Shown here piece after piece: positions 9,743 to 20,740 of a stretch of DNA of 64,000 nt (the first letter of the stretch is position 1; each line of letters begins with the position of its first letter). The stretch covers positions 243,251-307,250 of the forward strand of contig NZ_JARQWV010000002.1 in assembly GCF_029543245.1 (NCBI RefSeq), written 5' to 3'. The stretch is from Caulobacter endophyticus (lineage in GTDB: Bacteria; Pseudomonadota; Alphaproteobacteria; Caulobacterales; Caulobacteraceae). Made by a program: the position numbers and the translations under genes. The notes beneath the pieces were generated by a model. That model did no database searches and was not told where the DNA came from. It worked only from the letters and a program-made list of their open reading frames with translations.

Positions 9743-10054
9743 ATGTCCGACGCCGTCCTCACCGCCGATGACGCCATTGCCTCCGACGCGCCGACCCGCG
9801 CCCTGAGCACGGCCTCGCGCGGCGAGACGGGCGTGATCGTCGCCGTGCGGGGCGACACCGGCGTGGCCGAGGCCGTGGCCTCCGACGAGTTGGAGCGCCG
9901 CCTGCTGGAAATGGGCTTCGTCGAGGGCGCGCGCATCGAGATCCTGCAGGAAGGCCTGTTCGGCCGTGATCCCATCGCCGTGCGGGTGGACGACACCCGC
10001 GTGGCCCTGCGCCGCCGCGAGGCGCGCGCCGTGACCGTTCAGTTCGACGGATAG
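9743..10054 (+). CDS. feoA: Ferrous iron transport protein A
   Basis: A 103-residue SH3-like cytoplasmic partner of FeoB. The start is the ATG at 9743 (M-S-D-A-V-L); a longer form would add 15 residues. The FeoA core is at about residues 45-100, with E-R-R-L-L-E-M-G-F-V-E-G-A-R-I-E and D-P-I-A-V-R-V-D-D-T-R-V-A-L-R-R. The amino-terminal 40 residues are a low-complexity Asp/Ala/Thr extension not typical of FeoA. feoB begins 5 nt after its stop, so the two are co-transcribed. Confidence 0.88.
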   Translation: MSDAVLTADDAIASDAPTRALSTASRGETGVIVAVRGDTGVAEAVASDELERRLLEMGFVEGARIEILQEGLFGRDPIAVRVDDTRVALRRREARAVTVQFDG

Positions 10055-10059
10055 ACGCT

Positions 10060-11934
<1,875 letters not shown>

Positions 11935-11971
11935 GTCTTGTTCTGGTTGTGTTCCGTGTTAAGCTCGGCGC

Positions 11972-12253
11972 ATGACGATCCGGGTCGAAATACGCGGACA
12001 GCCAGAACTCGAGAAGCTTGTTGCGCTCCTCGATAGCCACGATGTCGTGCAACTCGTGCTGGATGGAAAGGTTGTCGCGGAAGCGCGGCGTATAGAGACG
12101 CCGGTGCGGAAGGATCGCGTCCCTGGGGCCTTGGCGCACCTGGGGCCGATGGACGACCCCGACGTGTTCTTCCATCCCGACCCTGAGTTCGGCGAACTGG
12201 CGGAGTCCCACGACGAGGACACCTTCTATCGGCCGCCGCCGTCGGTGAAATGA
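11972..12253 (+). CDS. Putative antitoxin of the VapC pair (degenerate Phd-like)
   Basis: A 93-residue protein whose stop overlaps the start of the VapC-type toxin gene (ATGA at 12250-12253). The middle part V-V-Q-L-V-L-D-G-K-V-V-A-E-A-R-R resembles the Phd/YefM beta-strand pattern. The carboxy-terminal half (P-G-A-L-A-H-L-G then D-P-D-V-F-F-H-P-D-P-E-F) resembles the toxin-binding tail of Phd-type antitoxins. The amino-terminal DNA-binding part is not recognisable to me. The antitoxin role rests mainly on position. Confidence 0.7.
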   Translation: MTIRVEIRGQPELEKLVALLDSHDVVQLVLDGKVVAEARRIETPVRKDRVPGALAHLGPMDDPDVFFHPDPEFGELAESHDEDTFYRPPPSVK

Positions 12254-12642
12254 GCTATCTGCTCGACACTCACGCCCTCGTCTGGTGGCTGGCCGTGCCG
12301 GAGCGGCTTTCCCCACGCGCCCGTGACTGCATCAGGAGCGGCAGCTCTCAATCGTTCGTCAGCGCCGTCAGCCTCTACGAGGTCGAGTACAAGCGCGGCA
12401 GGGATGGGCTGCTCTACAGGCTGCCTTCGGACCTGCTCGACTTCGTGCCTTCGCTCGGCTTCGAATGGCTGAGCATGGAAGCCGCCGACTCTCTGGCGGC
12501 GGCCCGGTTTGGCGAGGCCCATCGCGATCCTTGGGACCGGATCATAGCGGCTCAGGCCGAGACGCGGGGGCTCGGCCTCATTACCGCCGACGCCGCTCTT
12601 ACCGAAGCCTGCGCCGAGTGGGGTGTTCAGGTCGTCTGGTGA
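12250..12642 (+). CDS. vapC: PIN-domain ribonuclease toxin (VapC family)
   Basis: A 130-residue single PIN domain. The acidic residues expected for metal binding are in place: D6 in L-L-D-T-H-A-L, a Glu in S-L-Y-E-V-E, Asp residues in H-R-D-P-W-D-R-I-I-A-A-Q-A, and T-A-D-A-A-L near residue 116. VapC-type PIN toxins cleave tRNA or rRNA. Its start is translationally coupled to the upstream antitoxin. Confidence 0.88.
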   Translation: MSYLLDTHALVWWLAVPERLSPRARDCIRSGSSQSFVSAVSLYEVEYKRGRDGLLYRLPSDLLDFVPSLGFEWLSMEAADSLAAARFGEAHRDPWDRIIAAQAETRGLGLITADAALTEACAEWGVQVVW

Positions 12643-12646
12643 CGCC

Positions 12647-13525
12647 TCAGCGCGTCGGGACCGGAACCTCGCCGCGGTAGTCGTAGAAGCCGCGGCCGGT
12701 CTTCTTGCCCAGCCAGCCAGCCTCGACGTACTTCACCAGAAGCGGGCAGGGGCGGTACTTGCTGTCGGCGAGGCCTTCGTAGAGCACGTTCATGATGCTC
12801 AGCACGGTGTCCAGGCCGATGAAGTCGCCCAGTTCCAGCGGGCCCATCGGATGGTTGGCGCCCAGCTTCATGGCGGTGTCGATGGCCTCGACGGTGCCGA
12901 CGCCTTCGTACAGCGTGTAGATCGCCTCATTGATCATCGGCACCAGTACGCGGTTGACGATGAAGGCGGGGAAGTCTTCGGCGTTGCTGGTGATCTTGCC
13001 CAGCGACTTGGCGAAGGCCACGGCCGTCTCGTAGGTCGGCACGTCGGTGGCGATGCCGCGGATGATCTCGACCAGCTTCATCAGCGGCACGGGGTTCATG
13101 AAGTGCAGGCCGATGAACCGCTCGGGGCGATCGGTGGTCGAGGCCAGGCGGGTGATCGAGATCGACGAGGTGTTCGAGGCCAGCAGCGTGTCGGGCTTCA
13201 GGTGCGGCTGCAGGCTGCGGAAGATGGCCTTCTTGACCTCTTCGTTCTCGGTGGCGGCCTCGATGGCCAGGTCCGTCTGGCCGATCGCCTCGACGGCTTC
13301 GGCGGCGGAGATGCGGGCCAGGGCGGCGTCGGCCGCGCCCTGGTCGATCACGTTACGGCTCACCTGGCGGGCGAGGTTCTTGCCGATCAGCGCGATGCCG
13401 GCGTCGATGCGCTCGCGCGAAACGTCGTGCAGCCGGACATCGTAGCCGCCCAGCGCGCAGACATGGGCGATGCCCGAACCCATCTGGCCGGCGCCGATAA
13501 CGCCGACCGTCTTGATATCAACCAT
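12647..13525 (-). CDS. 3-hydroxybutyryl-CoA (3-hydroxyacyl-CoA) dehydrogenase
   Basis: A 292-residue NAD-dependent enzyme oxidising (S)-3-hydroxyacyl-CoA to 3-ketoacyl-CoA. The Rossmann motif is G-A-G-Q-M-G-S-G-I-A at residue 10. The active-site region reads S-N-T-S-S-I-S-I and G-L-H-F-M-N-P-V-P-L-M, with the catalytic His in H-F-M-N-P and a downstream Glu. Its length matches monofunctional PaaH/Hbd enzymes. Its stop lies 4 nt from that of the VapC-type gene, so the two are convergent. It may act with the acyl-CoA dehydrogenase and MaoC enzymes elsewhere in the window, but there is no operon link. Confidence 0.94.
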   Translation of the reverse strand: MVDIKTVGVIGAGQMGSGIAHVCALGGYDVRLHDVSRERIDAGIALIGKNLARQVSRNVIDQGAADAALARISAAEAVEAIGQTDLAIEAATENEEVKKAIFRSLQPHLKPDTLLASNTSSISITRLASTTDRPERFIGLHFMNPVPLMKLVEIIRGIATDVPTYETAVAFAKSLGKITSNAEDFPAFIVNRVLVPMINEAIYTLYEGVGTVEAIDTAMKLGANHPMGPLELGDFIGLDTVLSIMNVLYEGLADSKYRPCPLLVKYVEAGWLGKKTGRGFYDYRGEVPVPTR

Positions 13526-13697
13526 GAAAATACAAGCCTTCGCTCACGGTCGGGCAGGCTCCCGGCAGGGCGCGCTGGACCGTCGCGAAAGTTCTAGCAC
13601 GAGTAGCCGCACGCTCGCCAAGGGCTTTGCTGCGTTGCAAACGCCGGGTGACCGGTGTTCGGCCCGCTGTTCCCGGATTATCCGCCTGTCGGAAGCG

Positions 13698-13970
13698 TCA
13701 GGCGATCAACTCGGGATCGTTCCGCTTGAGCCAGGCGGCGGCGTAGGAGCACAGCGGCGTGATGCGCATGCCCTCGGCCCGGGCCACCTCGGCGACCTTG
13801 GTCATCAGGCGTCCGGCGGCGCCCGTGCCGCGCAGGGCGGGATCGGCCTCCACATGCGGGATGACCAGACGATGGCCGCTGCGCTGGTAGTCGGCGAAGG
13901 CGATCAGGCCGTCGACCTCCAGCTCGTAGCGGCTCTTGGCGGGGTTGTGGCTGAAGAGGTCGTCGCTCAT
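13698..13970 (-). CDS. Small GNAT-fold N-acetyltransferase (YjdJ/Gtn-like)
   Basis: A 90-residue minimal GNAT domain starting at the ATG at 13970 (M-S-D-D-L-F). The order is a strand-rich start (Y-E-L-E-V-D-G-L-I-A-F-A-D-Y), the acetyl-CoA loop R-G-T-G-A-A-G-R-L-M, and T-P-L-C-S-Y-A-A-A-W-L-K-R, the typical C-terminal helix with its conserved Cys. Members of this small family have no firmly known substrate. A longer frame beginning at 14018 would run into the hairpin downstream of pheT and is not preferred. Confidence 0.85.
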   Translation of the reverse strand: MSDDLFSHNPAKSRYELEVDGLIAFADYQRSGHRLVIPHVEADPALRGTGAAGRLMTKVAEVARAEGMRITPLCSYAAAWLKRNDPELIA

Positions 13971-13987
13971 GGGGCCTGAAACGCGAA

Positions 13988-14028
13988 AGGGGCGAAGGTG
14001 GATGCAGCGCAGCATCACCTTCGCCCCT
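13988..14028 (-). terminator. Strong hairpin after pheT
   Basis: A 13-bp perfect inverted repeat (AGGGGCGAAGGTG at 13988-14000 and 14016-14028) with a 15-nt loop lies 30 nt beyond the pheT stop and 17 nt before the small GNAT gene. No long T run follows, so it may act as an attenuator or mRNA-end stabiliser. Confidence 0.6.
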
Positions 14029-14058
14029 CACATGGCGTTCAGTATTGAAGCTTCAAGC

Positions 14059-16497
14059 CTAGGCGCGAAGCTTGCCGCCCGCCTTCTCGACCGCGGCGAC
14101 GACCTTGGCCGACAGGGCCTCGATCTCGGCGTCGGTCAGGGTGGCCTCGCGCGGCTGGACCAGCACCTCGATGGCCACCGACTTGGAGCCTTCCGGCACG
14201 CCGGGGCCCTCGTAGACGTCGAAGACGCGGGCCGAGGCGATCAGGGCCTTGTCGGCGCCGGCCGCGGCCTTCACCAGGTCGCCGGCCGCCTTGGCCTTGT
14301 CGGCCACGAAGGCGAAGTCGCGGGTCAGCGGCATCAGGGCCGACGGCGTGAACGCCGCCTTGGTCTTGACGGCCTTCTTCTTCGGCTCGGGGATCGCCTC
14401 CAGGACGATCTCGAAGCCGTAGACCGGGCCGGCCACGTCCAGCGCCTTCAGCACCGCCGGGTGCAGCTCGCCGAACTCGGCGACGACGGCCTTGGGGCCC
14501 AGCTGCAGGCGGGCCGAGCGGCCGGGGTGCCACCACGACGAGGCCGAGCCTTGCGCGGTCTGCAGCGAAGCCACCGGCGCGCCGATCTCTTCCAGCAGGT
14601 TGAGGAGGTCGGCCTTGATCGCGAACACGTCCTCGGCCGGGCGCTTGTCCCAGGCGCGCGGCGGGCGCGGGGCCAGGATGCCGGCGACGACCGTGCGCTG
14701 GTCCTTGGGACCGTCGCTCAGGAACACCGGGCCGACCTCGAACAGGGCGACGTCGGCGAAGCCGTGGCGGGCGTTGCGGCCGGCCGCCTCGATCAGGTTG
14801 GGCAGCACCGAGGGGCGCATGCAGTCCAGTTCCGAGGCGATCGGATTGGCCAGCACCAGCTCGGCGGCGCCGCCGCCGAACAGTTGGGCGGTGGCGCGGC
14901 TGGTGAAGCTCCAGGTGACGGCCTCGGCGTAGCCGGCCGCGGCCAGGGCGCGACGGGCGGTGCGGGCGCGGGCCTGGCGGGCGGTCAGCACGCCGCCGAC
15001 GGCGCGCGGAACTTCAGGCAGGGGCGTCGAGGGCAGGGCGGCGAAGCCGGCGATGCGGGCCACTTCCTCCACTAGGTCGGCCTTGCCGTGCACGTCGCGA
15101 CGGAAGGTCGGCGGGGTCACGCAGACCACGCTTTCGGCATGGGTGGCGAACTCGGCGACCGGCACGTCCTTGGGCGGCTCGATCTTGAAGCCCAGGGCCT
15201 GCAGGATCGACAGGCTCTTCTCGGGCGCGATGTCCAGGCCCGACAGACCCTGCACATAGGCCGGGTCGAACAGGATCGGACCCGGCGCGGCCGGAGCCTC
15301 GCCGGCCACGAACACGTCCGAGGCCTCGCCGCCGCACAGTTCCAGGATCAGCTTCGTGCCCAGCTCCAGGCCCGGAACGACCGAGCCGGTGTCGACCGTG
15401 CGGGCGAAGCGGTACTGGGCGTCGCTGTTGATGCCGGTGTCGCGGCCCGTCTGGGCGATGCGGATCGGCTCGAACCAGGCGCTTTCCAGGAACACGTCGA
15501 CGGTGGCTTCCGAGCAGCCGGTGCTCTCGCCGCCCATGACGCCGCCGATGCCGATCGGCCGCTCGCCATCGGCGTCGGCGATGACGCTCATGGCCGGGGT
15601 CAGCTCGTAGGTCTTGCCGTCCAGCGCGATCAGGTGCTCGTCGCCATGGACGCCGTGGTGGCCGAAGCGCGACACGATCTTCGACCCCGACAGCAGGGCC
15701 GCGTCATAGACGTGCAGCGGCCGGGCGCGGTCGTAGGAGACGTAGTTGGTGATGTCGACCAGGGCCGACTTCGGGTTGATGCCGATGGCCTTCAGGCGGT
15801 CCTGCAGCCACTTGGGCGAGGGGCCGTTCTTGACGCCCTTGATCAGGCGGCCCGAGAACACCGGGCAGGCTTCGCCATCCACCGCGACCGTGATCGGGCA
15901 GGGGAAGGTCCCCGGGACCGGGGCGATCGACAGGTCCTTCAGCTTGCCCAGGCCCGCGGCGGCCAGGTCGCGGGCGATGCCGGCGACGCCCAGCCAGTCG
16001 GGGCGGTTGGGGGTCACTTCGAAGTCGATGACGGCTTCCAGGCCCAGCGCCACGGCGGCGGCCGTGCCGACTGCGAGGTCGTCGGACAGCTCAAGAATGC
16101 CTTCCGAACCGTCGTCGGCTTCGAGTTCCGAGCCCGAGCACAGCATGCCGTTGGAGACGACGCCGCGGACCGGCTTTTCGACCAGGGTGACGCCCAGACC
16201 CGGCACATAGGCGCCGATCGGGGCGTAGATGGTGGTCAGGCCGACGCGGGCGTTGGGCGCGCCGCAGACGATCTCCTTGCGGCCGTCGACGGTGTCGACC
16301 TGGCAGACGCGCAGGCGGTCGGCGTTCGGGTGCTGAACGGCCTCGACGATCTTGGCGACGCTGAAGGCGGCCAGCTTGGCGGCCGGGTCGGTGACGTGCT
16401 CGACCTCGAGGCCGGCCATGGTCATGGCGGCCACCACCTCGGCGGCGGTCGCTTCGGTGTCTAGGTGGTCCTTGAGCCAGGACAGGGTGAATTTCAT
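14059..16497 (-). CDS. pheT: Phenylalanyl-tRNA synthetase beta subunit
   Basis: An 812-residue subunit of the (alpha beta)2 enzyme that charges tRNA-Phe. Domains in order: amino-terminal EMAP/tRNA-binding-like domain (about 39-148), B3/B4 editing domain (about 210-385), B5 domain (about 415-490), the catalytic-like core, and the ferredoxin-like anticodon-binding domain (about 718-811) with the [11 protein letters not shown] motif. The length is standard. It follows pheS by 94 bp. Confidence 0.97.
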   Translation of the reverse strand: MKFTLSWLKDHLDTEATAAEVVAAMTMAGLEVEHVTDPAAKLAAFSVAKIVEAVQHPNADRLRVCQVDTVDGRKEIVCGAPNARVGLTTIYAPIGAYVPGLGVTLVEKPVRGVVSNGMLCSGSELEADDGSEGILELSDDLAVGTAAAVALGLEAVIDFEVTPNRPDWLGVAGIARDLAAAGLGKLKDLSIAPVPGTFPCPITVAVDGEACPVFSGRLIKGVKNGPSPKWLQDRLKAIGINPKSALVDITNYVSYDRARPLHVYDAALLSGSKIVSRFGHHGVHGDEHLIALDGKTYELTPAMSVIADADGERPIGIGGVMGGESTGCSEATVDVFLESAWFEPIRIAQTGRDTGINSDAQYRFARTVDTGSVVPGLELGTKLILELCGGEASDVFVAGEAPAAPGPILFDPAYVQGLSGLDIAPEKSLSILQALGFKIEPPKDVPVAEFATHAESVVCVTPPTFRRDVHGKADLVEEVARIAGFAALPSTPLPEVPRAVGGVLTARQARARTARRALAAAGYAEAVTWSFTSRATAQLFGGGAAELVLANPIASELDCMRPSVLPNLIEAAGRNARHGFADVALFEVGPVFLSDGPKDQRTVVAGILAPRPPRAWDKRPAEDVFAIKADLLNLLEEIGAPVASLQTAQGSASSWWHPGRSARLQLGPKAVVAEFGELHPAVLKALDVAGPVYGFEIVLEAIPEPKKKAVKTKAAFTPSALMPLTRDFAFVADKAKAAGDLVKAAAGADKALIASARVFDVYEGPGVPEGSKSVAIEVLVQPREATLTDAEIEALSAKVVAAVEKAGGKLRA

Positions 16498-16551
16498 CGT
16501 TCTGGATCTCCAGGCCCCGCCGCGAGGGAGGAGCTGGGTGGAAAGGCGTGC

Positions 16552-16582
16552 CCGGAGCGAGGCGACTGCGCCGTCGCTCCGG
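16552..16582 (-). promoter_or_regulatory. Hairpin between pheS and pheT
   Basis: CCGGAGCGA (16552-16560) pairs with TCGCTCCGG (16574-16582), and inner GCG/CGC pairs extend the stem. It lies 9 nt after the pheS stop and 55 nt before pheT. It could tune the subunit ratio or stabilise the message. No T run is present. Confidence 0.4.
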
Positions 16583-16591
16583 AAGGATTCG

Positions 16592-17665
16592 TCAGCTCAG
16601 GCCGCTGGCCGAGTTCGGCGCCGCGAAGCCCGAGAAGCCGTAGTGGGCGAGCCAGCGGCTGTCCGAGGCGAACATGTCGCGCAGGTCGGGCATGCCGTAC
16701 TTCAGCATCCCCAGGCGATCGACGCCCATGCCGAAGGCGAAGCCCTGGTACTCGTCCGGATCGATGCCGCAGGCGCGCAGCACGTTCGGGTGGACCATGC
16801 CGCAGCCCAGGATCTCGAGCCAGCTCGAGCCCTGGCCGATCTTGATCTCACCGCCCGAGCGGTCGCACTGCACGTCCATCTCGGCCGACGGCTCGGTGAA
16901 CGGGAAGTGGTGCGGCCGGAACTGCGTCGTCACCGCGTCGGTCTCGAAGAACCGGGCGATGAAGGTTTCCAGGGTCCACTTCAGGTGGCCCATGTGGATG
17001 CCCTTGTCGATCACCAGGCCCTCGACCTGGTGGAACATCGGCGTGTGGGTGGCGTCGCTGTCGCAGCGATAGGTGCGGCCCGGCGCGATGATGCGGATCG
17101 GCGGCTTCTGCGAAACCATGGTGCGCACCTGCACGGGGCTGGTGTGCGTGCGCAGCAGCATGCGTTCACCCGTTTCCTTCGGTTCGAAGAAGAAGGTGTC
17201 GTGCATTTCGCGGGCCGGGTGCTTCTCGGGGAAGTTCAGGGCCGTGAAGTTGTGGAAGTCGTCCTCGATGTCCGGACCTTCGGCGACGGCGAAGCCCATG
17301 TCGGCGAAGATCGAGACCATCTCGTCCATGACCTGCATGGTCGGGTGGACGGATCCCTTGCGGCGATAGGGGCCGGGCAGGGTGAGGTCGAGGGTCTCGC
17401 GGGCCAGGCGCGCGTCGAGTTCGGCGGCTTCTAGCGAAGCCTTCTTCTCGGTGATGGCCGCCTGCACGCGGTCGCGCAGGGCGTTGATCGCCGCGCCGCG
17501 TTCCTTGCGCTCGTCGGGGCTCATCGCGCCCAGGGTCTTGAGCAGGCCCGAGATCGAGCCGGTCTTGCCGACGGCCGCCACGCGGACGGCGTCGAGCGCT
17601 TGGAGATCGCCGGCGGCGGCCACCTGGGCCAGCACCTCGGCTTCGAGGGTGTTGAGATCGGTCAT
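16592..17665 (-). CDS. pheS: Phenylalanyl-tRNA synthetase alpha subunit
   Basis: A 357-residue class II synthetase subunit carrying the active site. Start at the ATG at 17665 ([11 protein letters not shown]). The amino-terminal coiled coil spans about residues 1-90. Class II motif 2 is seen around [12 protein letters not shown], and motif 3 as [11 protein letters not shown] near residue 317. [10 protein letters not shown] precedes motif 2 as expected. It is co-oriented with pheT. Confidence 0.97.
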   Translation of the reverse strand: MTDLNTLEAEVLAQVAAAGDLQALDAVRVAAVGKTGSISGLLKTLGAMSPDERKERGAAINALRDRVQAAITEKKASLEAAELDARLARETLDLTLPGPYRRKGSVHPTMQVMDEMVSIFADMGFAVAEGPDIEDDFHNFTALNFPEKHPAREMHDTFFFEPKETGERMLLRTHTSPVQVRTMVSQKPPIRIIAPGRTYRCDSDATHTPMFHQVEGLVIDKGIHMGHLKWTLETFIARFFETDAVTTQFRPHHFPFTEPSAEMDVQCDRSGGEIKIGQGSSWLEILGCGMVHPNVLRACGIDPDEYQGFAFGMGVDRLGMLKYGMPDLRDMFASDSRWLAHYGFSGFAAPNSASGLS

Positions 17666-17725
17666 GACGGGTGTCGGTCTAGCGATACGAAGCGCGTTCG
17701 TCACTGGCGTTGATGGGGTTTTGGC

Positions 17726-18277
17726 TCATTGCAGCGTGATCTCGGCCGTCATCGACAGGTCGCGATTGGCGATGTTGTCGTGCAGGACGACCACGGCCTT
17801 GTAGAGGCCCTTGGCGTCGCTGGCGTCGAAGCTGATTTTCGGCACCACGCTGGTGTTGTCGAAAACGGCGTTGGGGGCCGAGACAGGGCCCTTGATCACC
17901 TTCAGTCCCTTCAGCGAACCACCGGACAGCGCCTTGCCGTCGGGCCCGACGAAATCGATGTCGAATGTGACGTCGGCTTCCTTGGCGGCGTCCAACTGAG
18001 GTCCGATGAAGGTCACCTTCAGGGCGATGACTTCGCCGACCTTCACCTCGTGCAGGATCGAGACGCGCGGCGACTCGTGCGGCGGCTTGTGGAACTCGAC
18101 CACCTGGGCGTCGGGGATGAACAGCGCCATGCCCGACAGGGGGCCGTTGCGGTTGGGGAAGGGGCGCGCCTCGGGCTGAGCCTTTGGCGCTGCGGGCGTC
18201 TGGGCCGCGGCGGTCGTCACCGTGATCGAAGCCAGGGCGAGAACCGCCATGGCGGCGATCGTCTTGCGGATGTTCAT
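17726..18277 (-). CDS. Exported hypothetical protein
   Basis: A 183-residue protein with a signal peptide (M-N-I-R-K-T-I-A-A-M, cleavage near T-T-A-A-A-Q). The ATG at 18277 has a strong GGAGGG ribosome binding site; an in-frame ATG 12 nt upstream is less likely. The mature part is beta-rich and reads like a periplasmic immunoglobulin-like domain (V-T-F-D-I-D-F-V-G-P-D-G-K, then L-Y-K-A-V-V-V-L-H-D-N). I recognise no enzymatic motif. It lies 60 nt upstream of pheS on the same strand and could share a transcript with it. Confidence 0.85.
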   Translation of the reverse strand: MNIRKTIAAMAVLALASITVTTAAAQTPAAPKAQPEARPFPNRNGPLSGMALFIPDAQVVEFHKPPHESPRVSILHEVKVGEVIALKVTFIGPQLDAAKEADVTFDIDFVGPDGKALSGGSLKGLKVIKGPVSAPNAVFDNTSVVPKISFDASDAKGLYKAVVVLHDNIANRDLSMTAEITLQ

Positions 18278-18379
18278 TGTTCCCTCCATCGCCCGCCTGG
18301 CGGGCGTCAGGAGCTGTCTAGGTGGTGTTCTCTATCGGCGAAACCCTACCGATAGTCTTGGGCTGTCGAGCGCGCAGCA

Positions 18380-18411
18380 AAAAGCCCTTCGGCTCGCGCC
18401 GAAGGGCTTTT
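18380..18411 (-). terminator. Terminator of rpmI-rplT
   Basis: A 14-bp perfect stem (AAAAGCCCTTCGGC pairing with GCCGAAGGGCTTTT) with a 4-nt loop and a T run on the minus strand lies 35 nt after the rplT stop. Confidence 0.9.
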
Positions 18412-18445
18412 CAAAGGATAGGTGAGCGGTGAGGCTCAGATGTCC

Positions 18446-18802
18446 TTAGGCCAGGGCAGCGCGGACCTTGTCGGCGATGGCCTTGAACGCAACGGCGTCG
18501 TTGCCGGCGATGTCCGCCAGGACCTTACGGTCGATCACGATACCCGCGACATCCAGGCCGTGGATGAATTGCGAGTAGGTGAAGCCTTCGGTGCGGGCGC
18601 CGGCGTTGATGCGCTGGATCCACAGCGAACGGAAGGCGCGCTTGCGCACCTTGCGGTCGCGGTAGGCGTACTGACCGGCCTTGTCGACCGCGGCCTTGGC
18701 CGTACGGATGGTGTTCTTGCGGCGGCCGTAGAAGCCCTTGGCCTGCTCCAGAACCTTCTTGTGCTTGGCGTGAGCGACGACGCCACGTTTAACGCGAGCC
18801 AT
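18446..18802 (-). CDS. rplT: 50S ribosomal protein L20
   Basis: A 118-residue ribosomal protein needed for early assembly of the 50S subunit. The sequence opens M-A-R-V-K-R-G-V and contains [11 protein letters not shown] and [10 protein letters not shown], the hallmarks of L20. It lies 15 nt after rpmI and has its own terminator. In this genome segment infC, usually just upstream of rpmI, is about 6 kb away on the same strand. Confidence 0.98.
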   Translation of the reverse strand: MARVKRGVVAHAKHKKVLEQAKGFYGRRKNTIRTAKAAVDKAGQYAYRDRKVRKRAFRSLWIQRINAGARTEGFTYSQFIHGLDVAGIVIDRKVLADIAGNDAVAFKAIADKVRAALA

Positions 18803-18817
18803 GTGTCAGCGCTCCTC

Positions 18818-19018
18818 TTACAGGCCGTAGGGCAGGTACGAACGGATGGTCTTGGCGTCAGCCTCGCTCATCACCTTCGTGCCGCGGTTTTGGCGGATGT
18901 ACTTGCCGTTGTGGCCGATCAGGCGGTGGCGCTTGCCGGCGACGCCGGCCTTCAGCTTGCCCGTGGCGGTGATCTTGAAGCGCTTTTTGGCGCCCGACTT
19001 CGTCTTCAACTTAGGCAT
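18818..19018 (-). CDS. rpmI: 50S ribosomal protein L35
   Basis: A 66-residue basic ribosomal protein beginning [15 protein letters not shown], the standard L35 start, and ending R-S-Y-L-P-Y-G-L. It is the first gene of the rpmI-rplT operon. Confidence 0.98.
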   Translation of the reverse strand: MPKLKTKSGAKKRFKITATGKLKAGVAGKRHRLIGHNGKYIRQNRGTKVMSEADAKTIRSYLPYGL

Positions 19019-19064
19019 TTCGCGTCGGAGCGTTTAACGGCCCCGTCCTCTGGATAGCGAGACG

Positions 19065-19098
19065 AACCGCCATGGCATGCCAAATTGGCCAGGCGGTT
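19065..19098 (-). promoter_or_regulatory. Leader hairpin upstream of rpmI
   Basis: AACCGCC (19065-19071) pairs with GGCGGTT (19092-19098), and TGGC (19073-19076) with GCCA (19088-19091), with one bulged base. It sits 47 nt before the rpmI start. It may be an L20-type autoregulatory leader or the terminator of the upstream MFS gene; sequence alone does not decide. Confidence 0.4.
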
Positions 19099-19177
19099 CC
19101 GGAAAGGCGGGGTGAATACTGGAGCCCCGGGAGAAAAGCAAGGCCTGGCGGACTCTTAAGTCCTAAAGCCCTGTGGC

Positions 19178-20398
19178 TCAGGGCGCGGCCTTGGCGCGGC
19201 GGCCGACGGTGATGGCGAGAATCACGGCCGGCACCGTCAGCAGCGACCCCATCCAGTAGGGCGCGCCGGTGGCCAGGCCGAACAGCGGACCGGCGATCAT
19301 CGGGCCGCTCATCCGGGCGAGCGAGCCGCTGGCCATGTTGAGGCCCAGCATCGCGCCCTGCTGGTCGGGCGGGGTGGCGCGCGAGATCAGCGCGGCGATG
19401 CAGGGGAACACCAGCGACTGGCCAAAGGCGGTGAAGCCCACGAACAGCGGCACGAAAGCGGCGCTGGGCACGAACGGCGTCGCCGCCATCGAGACGCAGA
19501 TGATCGCCAGACCCGTGGTCAGCACCTTGGGCTCGCCGAAGCGGCGGGCCAGGCGCCCGGTCAGAACGCCCTGGCCCAGCGAGGCCACCACGCCGATGAC
19601 GGCGAAGCACAGGCCCACCTGCTGGGGCGTCCAGTCGAACCGCGCCTGGCTCCACAGGCCGAAGGTCGCCTCCATGCCCGAGAAGGCGGCGGTGGAGACG
19701 AAGGTGACCATCACCACCCGCGACAGCACCGGATGGGCGAAGGCGGCCTTCAGGGCCTCGCGACGGGGCGGTGGGGGCGGGGCGTCCTTGCGGGGCGCGC
19801 GGCTCTCGACCACGAACAGGAAGACGCCCAGGGCCGCGGTCGCCGCCAGGCCCGCTGCCACCAGCAGCGGCAGCTGGAAGCCCAGGCGGCCGGCGTCCGG
19901 ATGGGCCAGCAGGCCGCCCAGGGCCGGGCCGACCACGAAGCCGGCCCCGAAGGCGCTGCCCAGCAGGCCCATGCGCGCGGCCCGCTTCTCGGGCGGGGTG
20001 ACGTCGGCCATGTAGCCCTGGATCGTCGAGATGTTGCCGCTGGCCGCGCCGCTGAGGAAACGGATGACGAAGGCCGCGGCGATGGTCGGTGCGAAGGCCA
20101 GGGCGACGTACGCGGCGGTGTTGGCCAGGATGGTGACGATCAGCACCGGCCGACGGCCGATGCGATCGGACAGCCGGCCCCAGAACGGCTCGGCCAGGAA
20201 CTGGCCCAGCGAATAGGCCGAGAACAGCGCCGTCACCTGCCAGGGGCTGGCGTTCAGCGCCTTGGCGTAGAAGGGCAGCAGCGGGATCACAAGCCCGAAG
20301 CCCACCAGGTTGATGAACACCACCAGCAGCAGGACGTAGAGCGCGCGGGAACTGTGGACAGGCGCCGGCGGTGCGGCCGGAGCAGCGGACATGGACAT
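19178..20398 (-). CDS. MFS transporter (TetA/Bcr-like drug efflux type)
   Basis: A 406-residue, 12-helix inner-membrane transporter. The MFS motif A is visible after helix 2 as G-R-L-S-D-R-I-G-R-R-P, followed by the helix-4/5 stretch F-L-S-G-A-A-S-G-N, the arrangement of drug:H+ antiporters of the TetA/Bcr group. Helices 1-6 and 7-12 are split by a charged proline-rich loop near residue 205. Substrate unknown. Two ATGs (20398 and 20392) are possible starts. Confidence 0.88.
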   Translation of the reverse strand: MSMSAAPAAPPAPVHSSRALYVLLLVVFINLVGFGLVIPLLPFYAKALNASPWQVTALFSAYSLGQFLAEPFWGRLSDRIGRRPVLIVTILANTAAYVALAFAPTIAAAFVIRFLSGAASGNISTIQGYMADVTPPEKRAARMGLLGSAFGAGFVVGPALGGLLAHPDAGRLGFQLPLLVAAGLAATAALGVFLFVVESRAPRKDAPPPPPRREALKAAFAHPVLSRVVMVTFVSTAAFSGMEATFGLWSQARFDWTPQQVGLCFAVIGVVASLGQGVLTGRLARRFGEPKVLTTGLAIICVSMAATPFVPSAAFVPLFVGFTAFGQSLVFPCIAALISRATPPDQQGAMLGLNMASGSLARMSGPMIAGPLFGLATGAPYWMGSLLTVPAVILAITVGRRAKAAP

Positions 20399-20740
20399 GA
20401 CGGGAACCTTCGAGGCGGCTCCTCTACGCCCGATGGTCCGAAAAAGCGACCTGAAATTTCAGTTTCCGGGTGCGGAGGATTGAGGGGGGGGGGCTTAGCG
20501 ACCTGTCGCTGACTTCTCCCTTCCCCCTCGATGGGGGAAGGGCGGGGATGGGGTGACTGCTGAGCCGGCGATCTGTGCGGCGTTCAACGCCGTAGCCACC
20601 CCCACCCCTGGCCCTCCCCCATCAAGGGGGAGGGAAGATTCAATGTCGTTTTCTGTCCGGTCTTCGTCCGGTCGCTTCCTTACTTGCCTTGAAAGCAGCT
20701 CCTAGCCTGCGGCATCTTCATCGCCACGGAGCTACAGAGA
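20399..20740. repeat. Intergenic gap with nested-hairpin repeat, copy 2 (about 20513-20640)
   Basis: This 342-bp gap separates the minus-strand MFS gene from the plus-strand isochorismatase-type gene. Positions 20516-20546 hold TCCCTTCCCCCTCGATGGGG and positions 20612-20635 the complementary CCTCCCCCATCAAGGGGGAG. The pair encloses about 65 bp with a GGCGTTCAACGCC hairpin. A GGGGGGGGG run lies at about 20485. No gene is seen. Confidence 0.65.
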
